DNA from: Paludibacter sp.
Lineage (GTDB): Bacteria; Bacteroidota; Bacteroidia; Bacteroidales; Paludibacteraceae
Direction of reading: 5' to 3'
Assembly: GCA_019163375.1 (NCBI GenBank)
Contig: JAFLKK010000003.1
Span: 1 to 64,000 of the forward strand
Length of the DNA stretch: 64,000 nt
This document shows positions 44,721 through 52,492 of this stretch, one piece after another. A model generated the notes under the pieces. That model saw only the letters and a list, made by a program, of their open reading frames with translations. It searched no databases and was not told where the DNA came from. Both the position numbers and the translations under genes were made by a program. The stretch's first letter is position 1, and each line of letters starts with the position of its first letter.

Positions 44721-44747
44721 AAATGCAGATATAATAGCTGTTTACGT

Positions 44748-45515
44748 CTATTTGGCCGAAAGTTCAAGTGCTTTTACCGGTTCGTCGGTAGTAATGTAAT
44801 CAACCTTGAGGTCTATCAGTTTTTGGATGATGGCAGGATCATTTGCAGTCCATACATTCACAGTGATACCGGCTGCTTTGGCTTCTTCTACAAACTCGGG
44901 TTTTTGAAGCAAAAGCGAGTAATGATAGTCCAAACCACTTATGCCAAGTTCTTTCAGCTCTTTTGGCGACACAACAAAGTCCTTGTAAGCCAAATAGGCA
45001 ATAGGAGTTTTTGGTGATAGTTTTACCAGCTCTTTGCATATGTTCATGCTGAAAGAGATATATTCTACCTGTTTTTCCATTTTCAACCCGTTTACCAAAT
45101 TGACAACTTCAAGCGCTGTTCGTTTTTCAAGTTCAGCGTCTTTTTTATATTTAATCTCAATAATGATTTTTACGCCGGTGTTTTTCTGTGCTTGTTCAAG
45201 ATAAGCGGCCAGAGTTGGCAGTGCTTCTCCGTTTTCCAGTTTCAGGTCTTTCAACTCACTGTATGTTGATGTGTTGATATCATGCCCTTGAATGGAGTCA
45301 TCGTGACAAACCACAACTACTTTATCTGCTGTGATATGAACATCGAGTTCTGAGCCGTACACGCCAATGGTCTGCGCATTGATAAGCGAAGAAATGGAGT
45401 TTTTGGCAGAACCGGCTTGTTTCCAGTAGCCACGGTGTGCAATAACCTGCGTTTTAGCAAAGAGCGATGCGCTAAAAGTCACTAATGCAAGTGCAATTAA
45501 GATTTTATTTTTCAT
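44748..45515 (-). CDS. Glycerophosphodiester phosphodiesterase, exported
   Basis: ATG 45515 gives a signal peptide (MKNKILIALALVTFSASLFA). The GDPD barrel shows VIAHRGYWKQ with the catalytic His, SELDVHITAD, VVVCHDDSIQG with the second His, and IIIEIKYKKD. The protein would hydrolyse glycerophosphodiesters in the periplasm. It lies downstream of the TonB receptor with a 102-bp gap containing an imperfect hairpin. A minus-strand TATCTTTG (45542-45549) could be its own -7 box. Confidence 0.92.
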   Translation of the reverse strand: MKNKILIALALVTFSASLFAKTQVIAHRGYWKQAGSAKNSISSLINAQTIGVYGSELDVHITADKVVVVCHDDSIQGHDINTSTYSELKDLKLENGEALPTLAAYLEQAQKNTGVKIIIEIKYKKDAELEKRTALEVVNLVNGLKMEKQVEYISFSMNICKELVKLSPKTPIAYLAYKDFVVSPKELKELGISGLDYHYSLLLQKPEFVEEAKAAGITVNVWTANDPAIIQKLIDLKVDYITTDEPVKALELSAK

Positions 45516-45541
45516 AAAAATTTTCGTATTTATTTTTTGTT

Positions 45542-45549
45542 CAAAGATA
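45542..45549 (-). promoter_or_regulatory. -7 box upstream of GDPD
   Basis: The minus strand reads TATCTTTG (TAnnTTTG) 27 bp upstream of the start. Confidence 0.45.
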
Positions 45550-45563
45550 GTGATTTGATTATT

Positions 45564-45599
45564 ATCAGACACACTACCTGTTGCAGCATTGTGCCTGAT
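45564..45599 (-). terminator. Imperfect hairpin between TonB receptor and GDPD
   Basis: ATCAGACACA (45564-45573) pairs with TGTGCCTGAT (45590-45599) with one mismatch. It lies 19 bp after the receptor stop. There is no U-run after it, so it may be an attenuator or operator instead. Confidence 0.45.
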
Positions 45600-45617
45600 T
45601 TTTATTGATCAATTACT

Positions 45618-48600
45618 TTAGAATGCGTAACGCACGCCCACTTGTATTTGATATGGATTACCACTCAAAGTAGCTACTCCTGCATTCGGGTTTACGGTGT
45701 AAACAAATTCTTTTTTGGTTGCATCGAAGCCTTTTACCACATAAATAGCTTGTGAGCCCAGCGCATGATTCACTCCCCAGTCTTTGTTCAACAGGTTGGC
45801 GAAGTTGAACGCATCCACAGAAAGTTCGAGGCTTTGTGTTTTGAAAGTTTTGAATTTTTTTGTCAAGCGCAGATCAATGGTTCCGTAAAAGCCGTTGATA
45901 CCGCCGTTGCGTTTGGCCACTTTACCCAAACTGCTGCGAAGATAATCCTTGAAACTGTTCTCCACTTTTGGGTTATCCAAAAGGGCCTTAATGCCGGTTT
46001 GTAGATAAGCAGCCGTGTTGGTGTTTGCCGGATCGTAAATATACGCCAGATCGTTGGTTGCCACAAAGTCGCCGTTTACGTTTCCGTTTACCACTACCGA
46101 GTAGCGTGATCCGCCCATACCCGAGAAACGTGCTCCAAGGTTGATTCCCCATACCGAAGGCAATGTTCCGTAAACAACCACTTTGTTGCGGAATTGGTTG
46201 TTCGAGTAGTTCATTTGACTCAAGTCGCGTGGGTCATCGGTAACCATTTGTGCTAATGTAGCCGAGTTGGCCACATTGCCGGTGTATGACGTGTTATCTT
46301 TGTTATCGTTCCATGTATAGCTCATGGTTATTTCACCATCGCGGAAGTAACGATATGTTCCATCTATCACAAAAGCGTATTGATTCACTTTTCCACCGCT
46401 GTTCATTTGCAATACACGTCCTACGGCTGTAGTCTTGCGTCCGTCCATCCAGTTGGAAGTTCCGTTGGCTTTAATATTTGCCGCTGGAACATATACTCCA
46501 CGGTTTCCTTCGGCAGCAATACGGAAGAAGGGTTGATCTACCATGTTGGCATCAACATACATATAGTTGTTGCGTCCCAAAGTAGCATAAGCACTTACCC
46601 CAACTTTAAGCACATCCGAAAAGAAGTGGGTGTATGATAGGTTGGCTTTGTAAACAACCGGTACTGCTACGTCTGCAGCATTCATGTTGATAGTAGAGAT
46701 TTTAGGAATTAATGGGTTGTTGAACAACTCTGCTCCCGGAGCGGTTGAAGGATTAGCGCGGTATCCGATAAAGTTAGCTGTTGGTACAGCTGCGCCCTGA
46801 ACATCAACAGAGGCCGTGCGGGTTCCATCAAATACCATGTTGTTAATCATTGCATAGTTGTTGATGTCCGATGCAAAGATTCCGCCGCCCAAACGAATAA
46901 TATCCGTATGTTTTTCGTTTATATCCCAGGCAATTTGCATACGGGGTTGAACCTGAAAAGTGGCCAGTTTATTGTCGGTACGCAAACCTAACTCATCGAA
47001 AACGGTTTGGTTGAAAGCTCCTGCATTCAGATAATTGGCATAATCAAGTCGAAGACCGGCCATTAGTTCAAAACCTTTAAATAGTTTTGTTTGCAATTGT
47101 GCGTAAACGCCCGAGTTCACAATGTCTTGTTTTACACGTTCGTCTTCGGTCATGTATATTTCGCGGGCATAACGATAGGGTTGATTGTTTTCAAATGCAT
47201 CCAATCCCAGATAGTAAAAACGTCCGTTTGCTTCGCTACCATAACGTGAGTTCATGTTGCTGTACATCATATCCATACCAAAAGTATAATTCACTCTTTT
47301 GGTGTTGTAATAAAGGTTGTCTACTAAATGAATCACATTGTTGTAAAAATTCTCAGGCGAATAACGTTGTCCACCTAATTGAATATTGGTGTAAACTGTT
47401 TTACCATTAACTTCTGACGGAATATTTTGAATGATAGCACGTGGAATATTGTTTTGCGAAAGTTGCTCGTTAGGCGTACTTTTTTCCGACGTGTAAAGGT
47501 GCTGTAATTTCAACTCGTTTACCGTTTTAGGGCTGAATACAGTACGCAAAGTAGCTAATAAACTGTTATCTACCGAATTTACATCACCATAAACTTCATA
47601 AATATTGATGGTAGTGTTATCATCCAGCTTTTGTTTATTACGATCGTTCACGTAGTTATCGCGTATGGTAAGCAGGTTGGTGGGGTTCAATTGCCAGTCG
47701 ATACGGGCAAACACGGCATCAGTACCTTGCTTTTTGTCGAACGACCCGGTTTGAGGAGTACTTGCCACTCCATATTTACTGCGTGCAATTTGCAGGAAAC
47801 GATCGAGCGTTGTTTGTGTAAGATTGAGTCGTGTTTCGTCCGCAGCACCTTTTATGTTGGCAATTTCTAACGGGCGACTATCTTCCTGATGATCCCATGC
47901 CACAAAGTAATGAGCACGGTTTTTTACAATAGCTCCACCCAATGATGCGCCATATTGATAAGTGGAGAACTTTACATCGCGTTTAGTTCCCGAAATGTTA
48001 TAAGGGCTCGAAAGCCAGTTGGCACGGCTGAAAAGGAAAGCGCTCCCTTTGGTAGTGTTTGTCCCCGATTTGGTTACCGTACTAACGGTACCACCGCCAC
48101 TGCGACCAAAAGTTACATCGTATTGATTGGTTACTACTTCGAATTCACGAACAGCTTCCATCGAAATAGAATACGGACCGCCGTTTCTGTTGGTCGTTCC
48201 TCCAGAAGTTGGGTTTTTGGCCGTCATCCCATCGATAGTGAAATTGGTAGAAGTGGATAATTGTCCGCCTAAACTGCTGCCGGCACTTAGTGGCGATAAA
48301 TCGATAAGCGAAGTAAAATTACGACCATTTACGGGAAGAACAGCAATGTTCTTAGCACTAATGACTGTGGCTGCTCCGGCATTGGAAACCGACTTACGTA
48401 AGGAGTTGGCCACCACCTGAACTTCATCCATGGTCACCGCTTCTTCTTTCATTACAAAGTTTACACGGAGCATATCGCCCTGGTTTAAGGTGTAACCACT
48501 CTTTTTTTGGTCGCCATAACCTACGTATTTGGCAGTGATAGAGTAAGGTGTACCCAGCGGAATCTGTTGAATGGTGTAATCGCCATTCGCATTGGTTGCA

Positions 48601-48791
48601 ACGCCGGTAGTAAATCCTGTCGACTCGTTGCGAACCTGCACGGTTGCACCAATAACTGTTTCGCCCTTTGTATCGGTAATTTTACCTACAATAGTGGCAT
48701 GAGTGCCCTGTGCAAACGAGAGTTGAGGGCATACGACTCCCACGACCACTATCAACGATAGTAGTAATCTTTTAAAATAGAAATGTTTCAT
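45618..48791 (-). CDS. TonB-dependent receptor with carboxypeptidase-like N-terminal domain
   Basis: The 1057-residue protein has a signal peptide (ends near SFAQG), a CarboxypepD_reg-like domain (about 28-115: ATIVGKITDTKGETVIGATVQV), a plug with VLPVNGRNFTSLIDL and a 22-strand barrel ending QIQVGVRYAF. It lacks an adjacent SusD, so it is an Oar-like receptor rather than a glycan SusCD system. The ligand is unknown. An exported small protein precedes it by 11 bp and GDPD follows, hinting at uptake of a phospho-compound, but this is inference only. Confidence 0.92.
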   Translation of the reverse strand: MKHFYFKRLLLSLIVVVGVVCPQLSFAQGTHATIVGKITDTKGETVIGATVQVRNESTGFTTGVATNANGDYTIQQIPLGTPYSITAKYVGYGDQKKSGYTLNQGDMLRVNFVMKEEAVTMDEVQVVANSLRKSVSNAGAATVISAKNIAVLPVNGRNFTSLIDLSPLSAGSSLGGQLSTSTNFTIDGMTAKNPTSGGTTNRNGGPYSISMEAVREFEVVTNQYDVTFGRSGGGTVSTVTKSGTNTTKGSAFLFSRANWLSSPYNISGTKRDVKFSTYQYGASLGGAIVKNRAHYFVAWDHQEDSRPLEIANIKGAADETRLNLTQTTLDRFLQIARSKYGVASTPQTGSFDKKQGTDAVFARIDWQLNPTNLLTIRDNYVNDRNKQKLDDNTTINIYEVYGDVNSVDNSLLATLRTVFSPKTVNELKLQHLYTSEKSTPNEQLSQNNIPRAIIQNIPSEVNGKTVYTNIQLGGQRYSPENFYNNVIHLVDNLYYNTKRVNYTFGMDMMYSNMNSRYGSEANGRFYYLGLDAFENNQPYRYAREIYMTEDERVKQDIVNSGVYAQLQTKLFKGFELMAGLRLDYANYLNAGAFNQTVFDELGLRTDNKLATFQVQPRMQIAWDINEKHTDIIRLGGGIFASDINNYAMINNMVFDGTRTASVDVQGAAVPTANFIGYRANPSTAPGAELFNNPLIPKISTINMNAADVAVPVVYKANLSYTHFFSDVLKVGVSAYATLGRNNYMYVDANMVDQPFFRIAAEGNRGVYVPAANIKANGTSNWMDGRKTTAVGRVLQMNSGGKVNQYAFVIDGTYRYFRDGEITMSYTWNDNKDNTSYTGNVANSATLAQMVTDDPRDLSQMNYSNNQFRNKVVVYGTLPSVWGINLGARFSGMGGSRYSVVVNGNVNGDFVATNDLAYIYDPANTNTAAYLQTGIKALLDNPKVENSFKDYLRSSLGKVAKRNGGINGFYGTIDLRLTKKFKTFKTQSLELSVDAFNFANLLNKDWGVNHALGSQAIYVVKGFDATKKEFVYTVNPNAGVATLSGNPYQIQVGVRYAF

Positions 48792-48802
48792 TGGAATTTT
48801 GT

Positions 48803-49468
48803 TTAGTTTTTAGAGAGTAATAAAGGCGTTTCTGTTGGTTGTTTAGCAACCAGTTTAAGAATTGATATTGCTATTTTATCGGCACTTTTGCGGCTGGCTT
48901 TTTTCATCGCTTCGGCCGATTCTATCCGCATTGCGGTAAAGTAATTTGAACCGTTGAGCAGTTCTTGTTTGTCTTTGTTGTAAAGACTGTAACTCACAAA
49001 GTAGAAAAGAGTATTGAATGGCTCTTCTTGTTTTTTCAGATAATGGCGGTTGAGGATTAACACGTAGTCCGCGCCGGCTTTTTCAAGCAGGCTGGTGTAA
49101 CATTGACTATCAACTCCCGAAAGATCGGAAGTGCAATTTTCCTGTTCGCCTTTTACCTTTATGTTGTTAATAACTTCCGCGCATGTGCCGGGTTCTTGTG
49201 GGGTAGTGAAGTCTATCCGCGATTGGGCAATATTGCTTGCAATCGTATTGTTGAATACCAGTTCCATGCTATCGGCAGGTATTCCTGATTCCTCTGCTAT
49301 TAATTCTTTGTAATAATAGTCGGACTTGATATTGTCGTTTAATCCCAAAATCAGAATCTTTTTTAGACTTTTAGTTTCTTCGGTTTTATTTTCTTTTGCA
49401 GAAAGTGGTGAGCTAATGCCCATGATAATGGTCAATGCGAATACGATTGAACTTTTTAAATGTTTCAT
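48803..49468 (-). CDS. Exported hypothetical protein upstream of the TonB receptor
   Basis: The 221-residue protein has a signal peptide (ends near SSPLSA), then a charged region (KENKTEETKSLKK), a segment LKKILILGLND with Rossmann-like look, and AGADYVLILNRHYL with YFVSYSLYNKDKQEL. Four cysteines (CAEV, NCTS, QCYT) may form disulphides. I do not recognise a family. It resembles outer-membrane-linked regulators or accessory proteins. It is translated with the receptor (11 bp gap), so it probably works with it. Confidence 0.7.
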   Translation of the reverse strand: MKHLKSSIVFALTIIMGISSPLSAKENKTEETKSLKKILILGLNDNIKSDYYYKELIAEESGIPADSMELVFNNTIASNIAQSRIDFTTPQEPGTCAEVINNIKVKGEQENCTSDLSGVDSQCYTSLLEKAGADYVLILNRHYLKKQEEPFNTLFYFVSYSLYNKDKQELLNGSNYFTAMRIESAEAMKKASRKSADKIAISILKLVAKQPTETPLLLSKN

Positions 49469-49529
49469 AACTAATCTAATTTAGTTGGTGGTAAATTGCT
49501 GATTGAAAAATAGCTTTTACTTTTCGCAA

Positions 49530-49537
49530 CAAAATTA
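49530..49537 (-). promoter_or_regulatory. -7 box of the receptor operon
   Basis: The minus strand reads TAATTTTG (TAnnTTTG), 62-69 bp upstream of the start at 49468. Confidence 0.5.
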
Positions 49538-49563
49538 GACTTTCCGTATTGCAAAGCAGCTAC

Positions 49564-49583
49564 AACACAATGAATGTTGTGTT
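49564..49583. promoter_or_regulatory. AACACAA-6-TTGTGTT palindrome upstream of the receptor operon
   Basis: Seven-base perfect arms (49564-49570 and 49577-49583) lie just beyond the -33 zone of the promoter, the usual place for an activator or repressor. No dedicated regulator gene is adjacent. Confidence 0.4.
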
Positions 49584-49703
49584 TTGTTTCTGTTTAATAA
49601 AAAAGCTATAGTAGTATGCTGTATGCTGCAATAATATTGGGGATTGAATGGCTTTTCTATTTGCAGATTCGTTTGTTTAAACAGAAGGATGGCTCAGAAA
49701 ACA

Positions 49704-49743
49704 AAATATCCCGTTTCTGAGTAAAATCAGAAACGGGATATTT
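49704..49743 (-). terminator. Terminator after the PEPCK-like gene
   Basis: Perfect 17-bp arms AAATATCCCGTTTCTGA (49704-49720) and the complement (49727-49743) enclose a 6-base loop. Confidence 0.88.
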
Positions 49744-49773
49744 ATAGTAAAGAAATGAATTGTATTGCGAATG

Positions 49774-51663
49774 TTATTCTACAGGAATCAATGCTTCGTA
49801 CTCTTCAACAGTTGCGCCACGTAAGCAGGCTTCAATAATTTCACGTCCTTTTTCATGTAAATCAGGAGTTAAGTATTGCGCTAATTCTTCTTTAAAGAAG
49901 TCGTAAAGTTTGTCAGCACCTTCATCGTATCCTTTTTTCTCTACTTCAGGTTGTTTGTAAACCTGCAAGAAACGCGATGGGATTTTTGCTCCCTCGATAG
50001 TAAGGTAGTTCAGTTCGTAACCCAAAAGCGGACAACGAGCCGGTTGGTATTGATCTTTACGTAAACGGGCGTTACCTCTACGGGTTAGGTATTCGCGCAT
50101 CATAAGTTGTGGTTTGAAACCTACTTTCCAAACACCAATGTATTGGTTCGGTACCAATGTAAAGCGAGTTTCCGGTGTCGAAATAATTTGCTCGAGCAAC
50201 ATGTTGGCATGATGTACCATTTTTCCGGTAGCAAACGGCCAATACGAACCTACACCTTCAGAACCCATTCCTGTTCCGCCGATAATACTTGGGTTAGCAT
50301 GTCCGCGTGGCGATACCAAACGCCATAACCAACCAAGTGCCGGTGGCAATAAGTGGAACATTCCGATAATACCATAGTTCGGATCTTCCATTGAACTTGG
50401 AGGAGTACGTACACCAAAACTTCGTACATCTACCGATACTGCGTGACCAATAACATTTGGCACAATGTTACGAGGAAGAATAACACGTGGATTCGGACAT
50501 GTTTTGCCCGGTACATCTTCTATGTGATCCCAGATAAGTACTGTAGAATCGGGATGCGATTTTATATTTAAAAATAAAAGCGGGGTTGGCGGTTTTAGCG
50601 TTATCTTTTCGAGGGTTGGATCGTCACCATATTCTTTTACACCGTCAACACGTATAAACCACGAATTTTCAGCATCCATTACACGCAATTTTCCGTTACC
50701 CATTTGGAATGATGGGTGACACATGGCCATATCATCGGTTACCGGGTTAAATGAAGAAAATAAAGGCAGATTGATTAAACGACGTTCGTCGGTTATTGTG
50801 TTTGTACCAATCAGTACCTGACCGTTTGGCTCGCGTATGATGTGTTGAAGCATTTCACTTTTTCCACCACCACTGGCACCTTCGTGCATAAATGTAGTTA
50901 TATTATCGTATGGACTTACTGCCTGAACTGTAGAACAGTGTGCAGTAATCCAGCCTTCTTTTTCGCCTTTGGTAAGCAGTGCACCATACAATCCTTTTTT
51001 TGCACTGGGACCCGGATATAGGTTGTACGCAAAAATATCATGGCGATCTTCAACTCTATTATGTACCACAATTTGTTTTCCATCGAAATGTGTATGACGG
51101 AATGTTGGTGCTACATAGATTACCGAGTCAATATTGAAATTAGCAGGTATATCAGTAGTTGGTACCATTACTTGTAACATGGCAAGTCCCATAGCAAAGA
51201 AAGCTGCGTTTACAGGTGCAATGGCTATACCACCTACACCAATGTTCTCACGACCCGCAAAATATAGAAAAACGGCAAGATCTTGTCCTTTCAGCCATTC
51301 AAATGTTTCTTGTTTTAAACTATCAAACTTATAGCCAAATTTACCTTCAAATAATTCTTTGTCGGTCGGAAAATCATCGGCAATTGCCATTGTGTCAGGA
51401 TCTCTACGACGCATGTAAGATTCTGTGAAATTGGCTGCAATACCATTGCTTACTCTGTGAACTATTGCTTCGGTTACCACTCCTTTTCCCGGTATATCAT
51501 ACGATACCTCAAAAGTGTTGTTGTCTTTTCCACCTACTGCAGCAATGGAAAGTTGTTCTACTGTGTCGAAAACAGTGTAACTTTTGCATGAACTTAGAAG
51601 ATTTAAAACTTCCTCCGGCAAAGTTATTCCCGCTTTTTCTAATTGCGAAATTAATTGACTCAT
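49774..51663 (-). CDS. PEPCK-like P-loop protein, probably DUF4914 family
   Basis: The 629-residue cytoplasmic protein has a kinase-like P-loop in FMHEGASGGGKSEMLQH and PEPCK-like segments (LYPGPSAKKGLYGALL, DSTVLIWDHIEDVPGK, PRNIVPNVIGHAVSVDVRSFGVRTPP, SPRGHANPSIIGGTGMGSEGVGSYWPFATG). Length and sequence match, from memory, the DUF4914 family, which is related in fold to ATP-type phosphoenolpyruvate carboxykinase but has no proven reaction. It is a single gene with a strong terminator. A minus-strand TATATTTG (51787-51794) is its likely -7 box, and repeats bearing CTTAATA lie in its -33 zone. The neighbouring XRE-cupin gene lies just upstream. Confidence 0.75.
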   Translation of the reverse strand: MSQLISQLEKAGITLPEEVLNLLSSCKSYTVFDTVEQLSIAAVGGKDNNTFEVSYDIPGKGVVTEAIVHRVSNGIAANFTESYMRRRDPDTMAIADDFPTDKELFEGKFGYKFDSLKQETFEWLKGQDLAVFLYFAGRENIGVGGIAIAPVNAAFFAMGLAMLQVMVPTTDIPANFNIDSVIYVAPTFRHTHFDGKQIVVHNRVEDRHDIFAYNLYPGPSAKKGLYGALLTKGEKEGWITAHCSTVQAVSPYDNITTFMHEGASGGGKSEMLQHIIREPNGQVLIGTNTITDERRLINLPLFSSFNPVTDDMAMCHPSFQMGNGKLRVMDAENSWFIRVDGVKEYGDDPTLEKITLKPPTPLLFLNIKSHPDSTVLIWDHIEDVPGKTCPNPRVILPRNIVPNVIGHAVSVDVRSFGVRTPPSSMEDPNYGIIGMFHLLPPALGWLWRLVSPRGHANPSIIGGTGMGSEGVGSYWPFATGKMVHHANMLLEQIISTPETRFTLVPNQYIGVWKVGFKPQLMMREYLTRRGNARLRKDQYQPARCPLLGYELNYLTIEGAKIPSRFLQVYKQPEVEKKGYDEGADKLYDFFKEELAQYLTPDLHEKGREIIEACLRGATVEEYEALIPVE

Positions 51664-51786
51664 ACGTTTGTTTGTTAACTATTAAACTAATTTGACCTAT
51701 TGTTAATGTGTTGTTTGCCTGGTACTTTGTCGCTCTGTTTTGGAGTTTCAAGACAGATGCGTTAGATATGCAAGCCCTAGAGACTG

Positions 51787-51794
51787 CAAATATA
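51787..51794 (-). promoter_or_regulatory. -7 box of the PEPCK-like gene
   Basis: The minus strand reads TATATTTG (TAnnTTTG), about 124 bp upstream of the start. The long leader is unusual for this window. Confidence 0.5.
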
Positions 51795-51799
51795 GCAAC

Positions 51800-51830
51800 T
51801 ATTACTTAATAAATGAAGTATTGCTTAATA
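51800..51830. promoter_or_regulatory. Direct repeat TATT(A/G)CTTAATA, candidate XRE-cupin operator
   Basis: TATTACTTAATA (51800-51811) and TATTGCTTAATA (51819-51830) are 19 bp apart and cover the -33 zone of the PEPCK-like promoter. The first is itself a 5-2-5 palindrome. The CTTAAT core also appears in the palindrome upstream of the regulator gene. Confidence 0.5.
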
Positions 51831-51842
51831 ATATAACAATAA

Positions 51843-52394
51843 TTATTTGCTGGAGGGTTGAGATACGCATATCAGTTTGCTACTGCCGTCAAAAATATTT
51901 TCCATTAAAAAATTTCTTCGACCGTTAAAGTAAAGACTGTCACCGGCTTGTACTACATAGCTTATGTTGTCTATTTCAAATTGAATTTCGCCCGACAGGA
52001 GGTAGCAAAATATTTGACCTTTGTGTTGTTTAAATAAACCGAAACTGTTAGCGTTCTTGTTGAAATGCACAAGAAAGGTATTCATTTGTTTCGATACATC
52101 TTGCTGAGTGAGTATATGCACCTCAGCTCCCGATTCATTTCTATCAATAATGTAACTTTCTTCTTTTCTGAATATAGGATTGTTGGAAAGTGATTCGTTT
52201 TCTCCAATCAGTTCACCTACTGTAGTGTGCAGGTTTTCTGCTATTATTTTCAGCGTAATTATGGAGGGCGAAGATTTTGCTTTTTCTATTTGCGATAGTG
52301 CACTGGGTGATATGCCAACTCGCTTCGCCAGGTCGTTCAGCTGAAGACCCAGTAATTCTCTGTTGCGCTTTATTCTTTCACCAATTCGCTTCAT
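51843..52394 (-). CDS. XRE-family regulator with C-terminal cupin
   Basis: The 183-residue protein has an N-terminal HTH_3 domain (about 6-60: IGERIKRNRELLGLQLNDLAKRVGISPSALSQIEKAKSSPS) and a C-terminal cupin barrel (about 100-180: GQIFCYLLSGEIQFEIDN, VVQAGDSLYFNGRR). This pairing is used by regulators that sense a small molecule in the cupin. It is upstream of and in the same orientation as the PEPCK-like gene, and candidate operators lie at both promoters. Confidence 0.9.
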   Translation of the reverse strand: MKRIGERIKRNRELLGLQLNDLAKRVGISPSALSQIEKAKSSPSIITLKIIAENLHTTVGELIGENESLSNNPIFRKEESYIIDRNESGAEVHILTQQDVSKQMNTFLVHFNKNANSFGLFKQHKGQIFCYLLSGEIQFEIDNISYVVQAGDSLYFNGRRNFLMENIFDGSSKLICVSQPSSK

Positions 52395-52411
52395 GTTTAC
52401 CTTTTTTTTGG

Positions 52412-52419
52412 CAAAGATA
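52412..52419 (-). promoter_or_regulatory. -7 box of the XRE-cupin gene
   Basis: The minus strand reads TATCTTTG (TAnnTTTG), 18 bp upstream of the start. Confidence 0.55.
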
Positions 52420-52436
52420 AAGAATTTTCTGTCTAA

Positions 52437-52455
52437 AATTAAGTACAGCTTAATT
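52437..52455. promoter_or_regulatory. AATTAAG-5-CTTAATT palindrome over the -33 zone
   Basis: Perfect 7-base arms (52437-52443 and 52449-52455) lie where the -33 element would be, 18 bp from the -7 box. This is a natural autoregulation site for the XRE protein. It shares the CTTAAT core with 51800-51830. Confidence 0.5.
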
Positions 52456-52492
52456 AATTAACCTACATTGATGTAGTTTTTTATCGTACTTA

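Larger units (their letters stand above)
49469..49773. other. 305-bp gap between receptor operon and PEPCK-like gene
   Basis: It holds the receptor operon promoter (49530-49537), a palindrome (49564-49583) and the terminator of the upstream PEPCK-like gene (49704-49743). No gene is seen. Confidence 0.6.
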
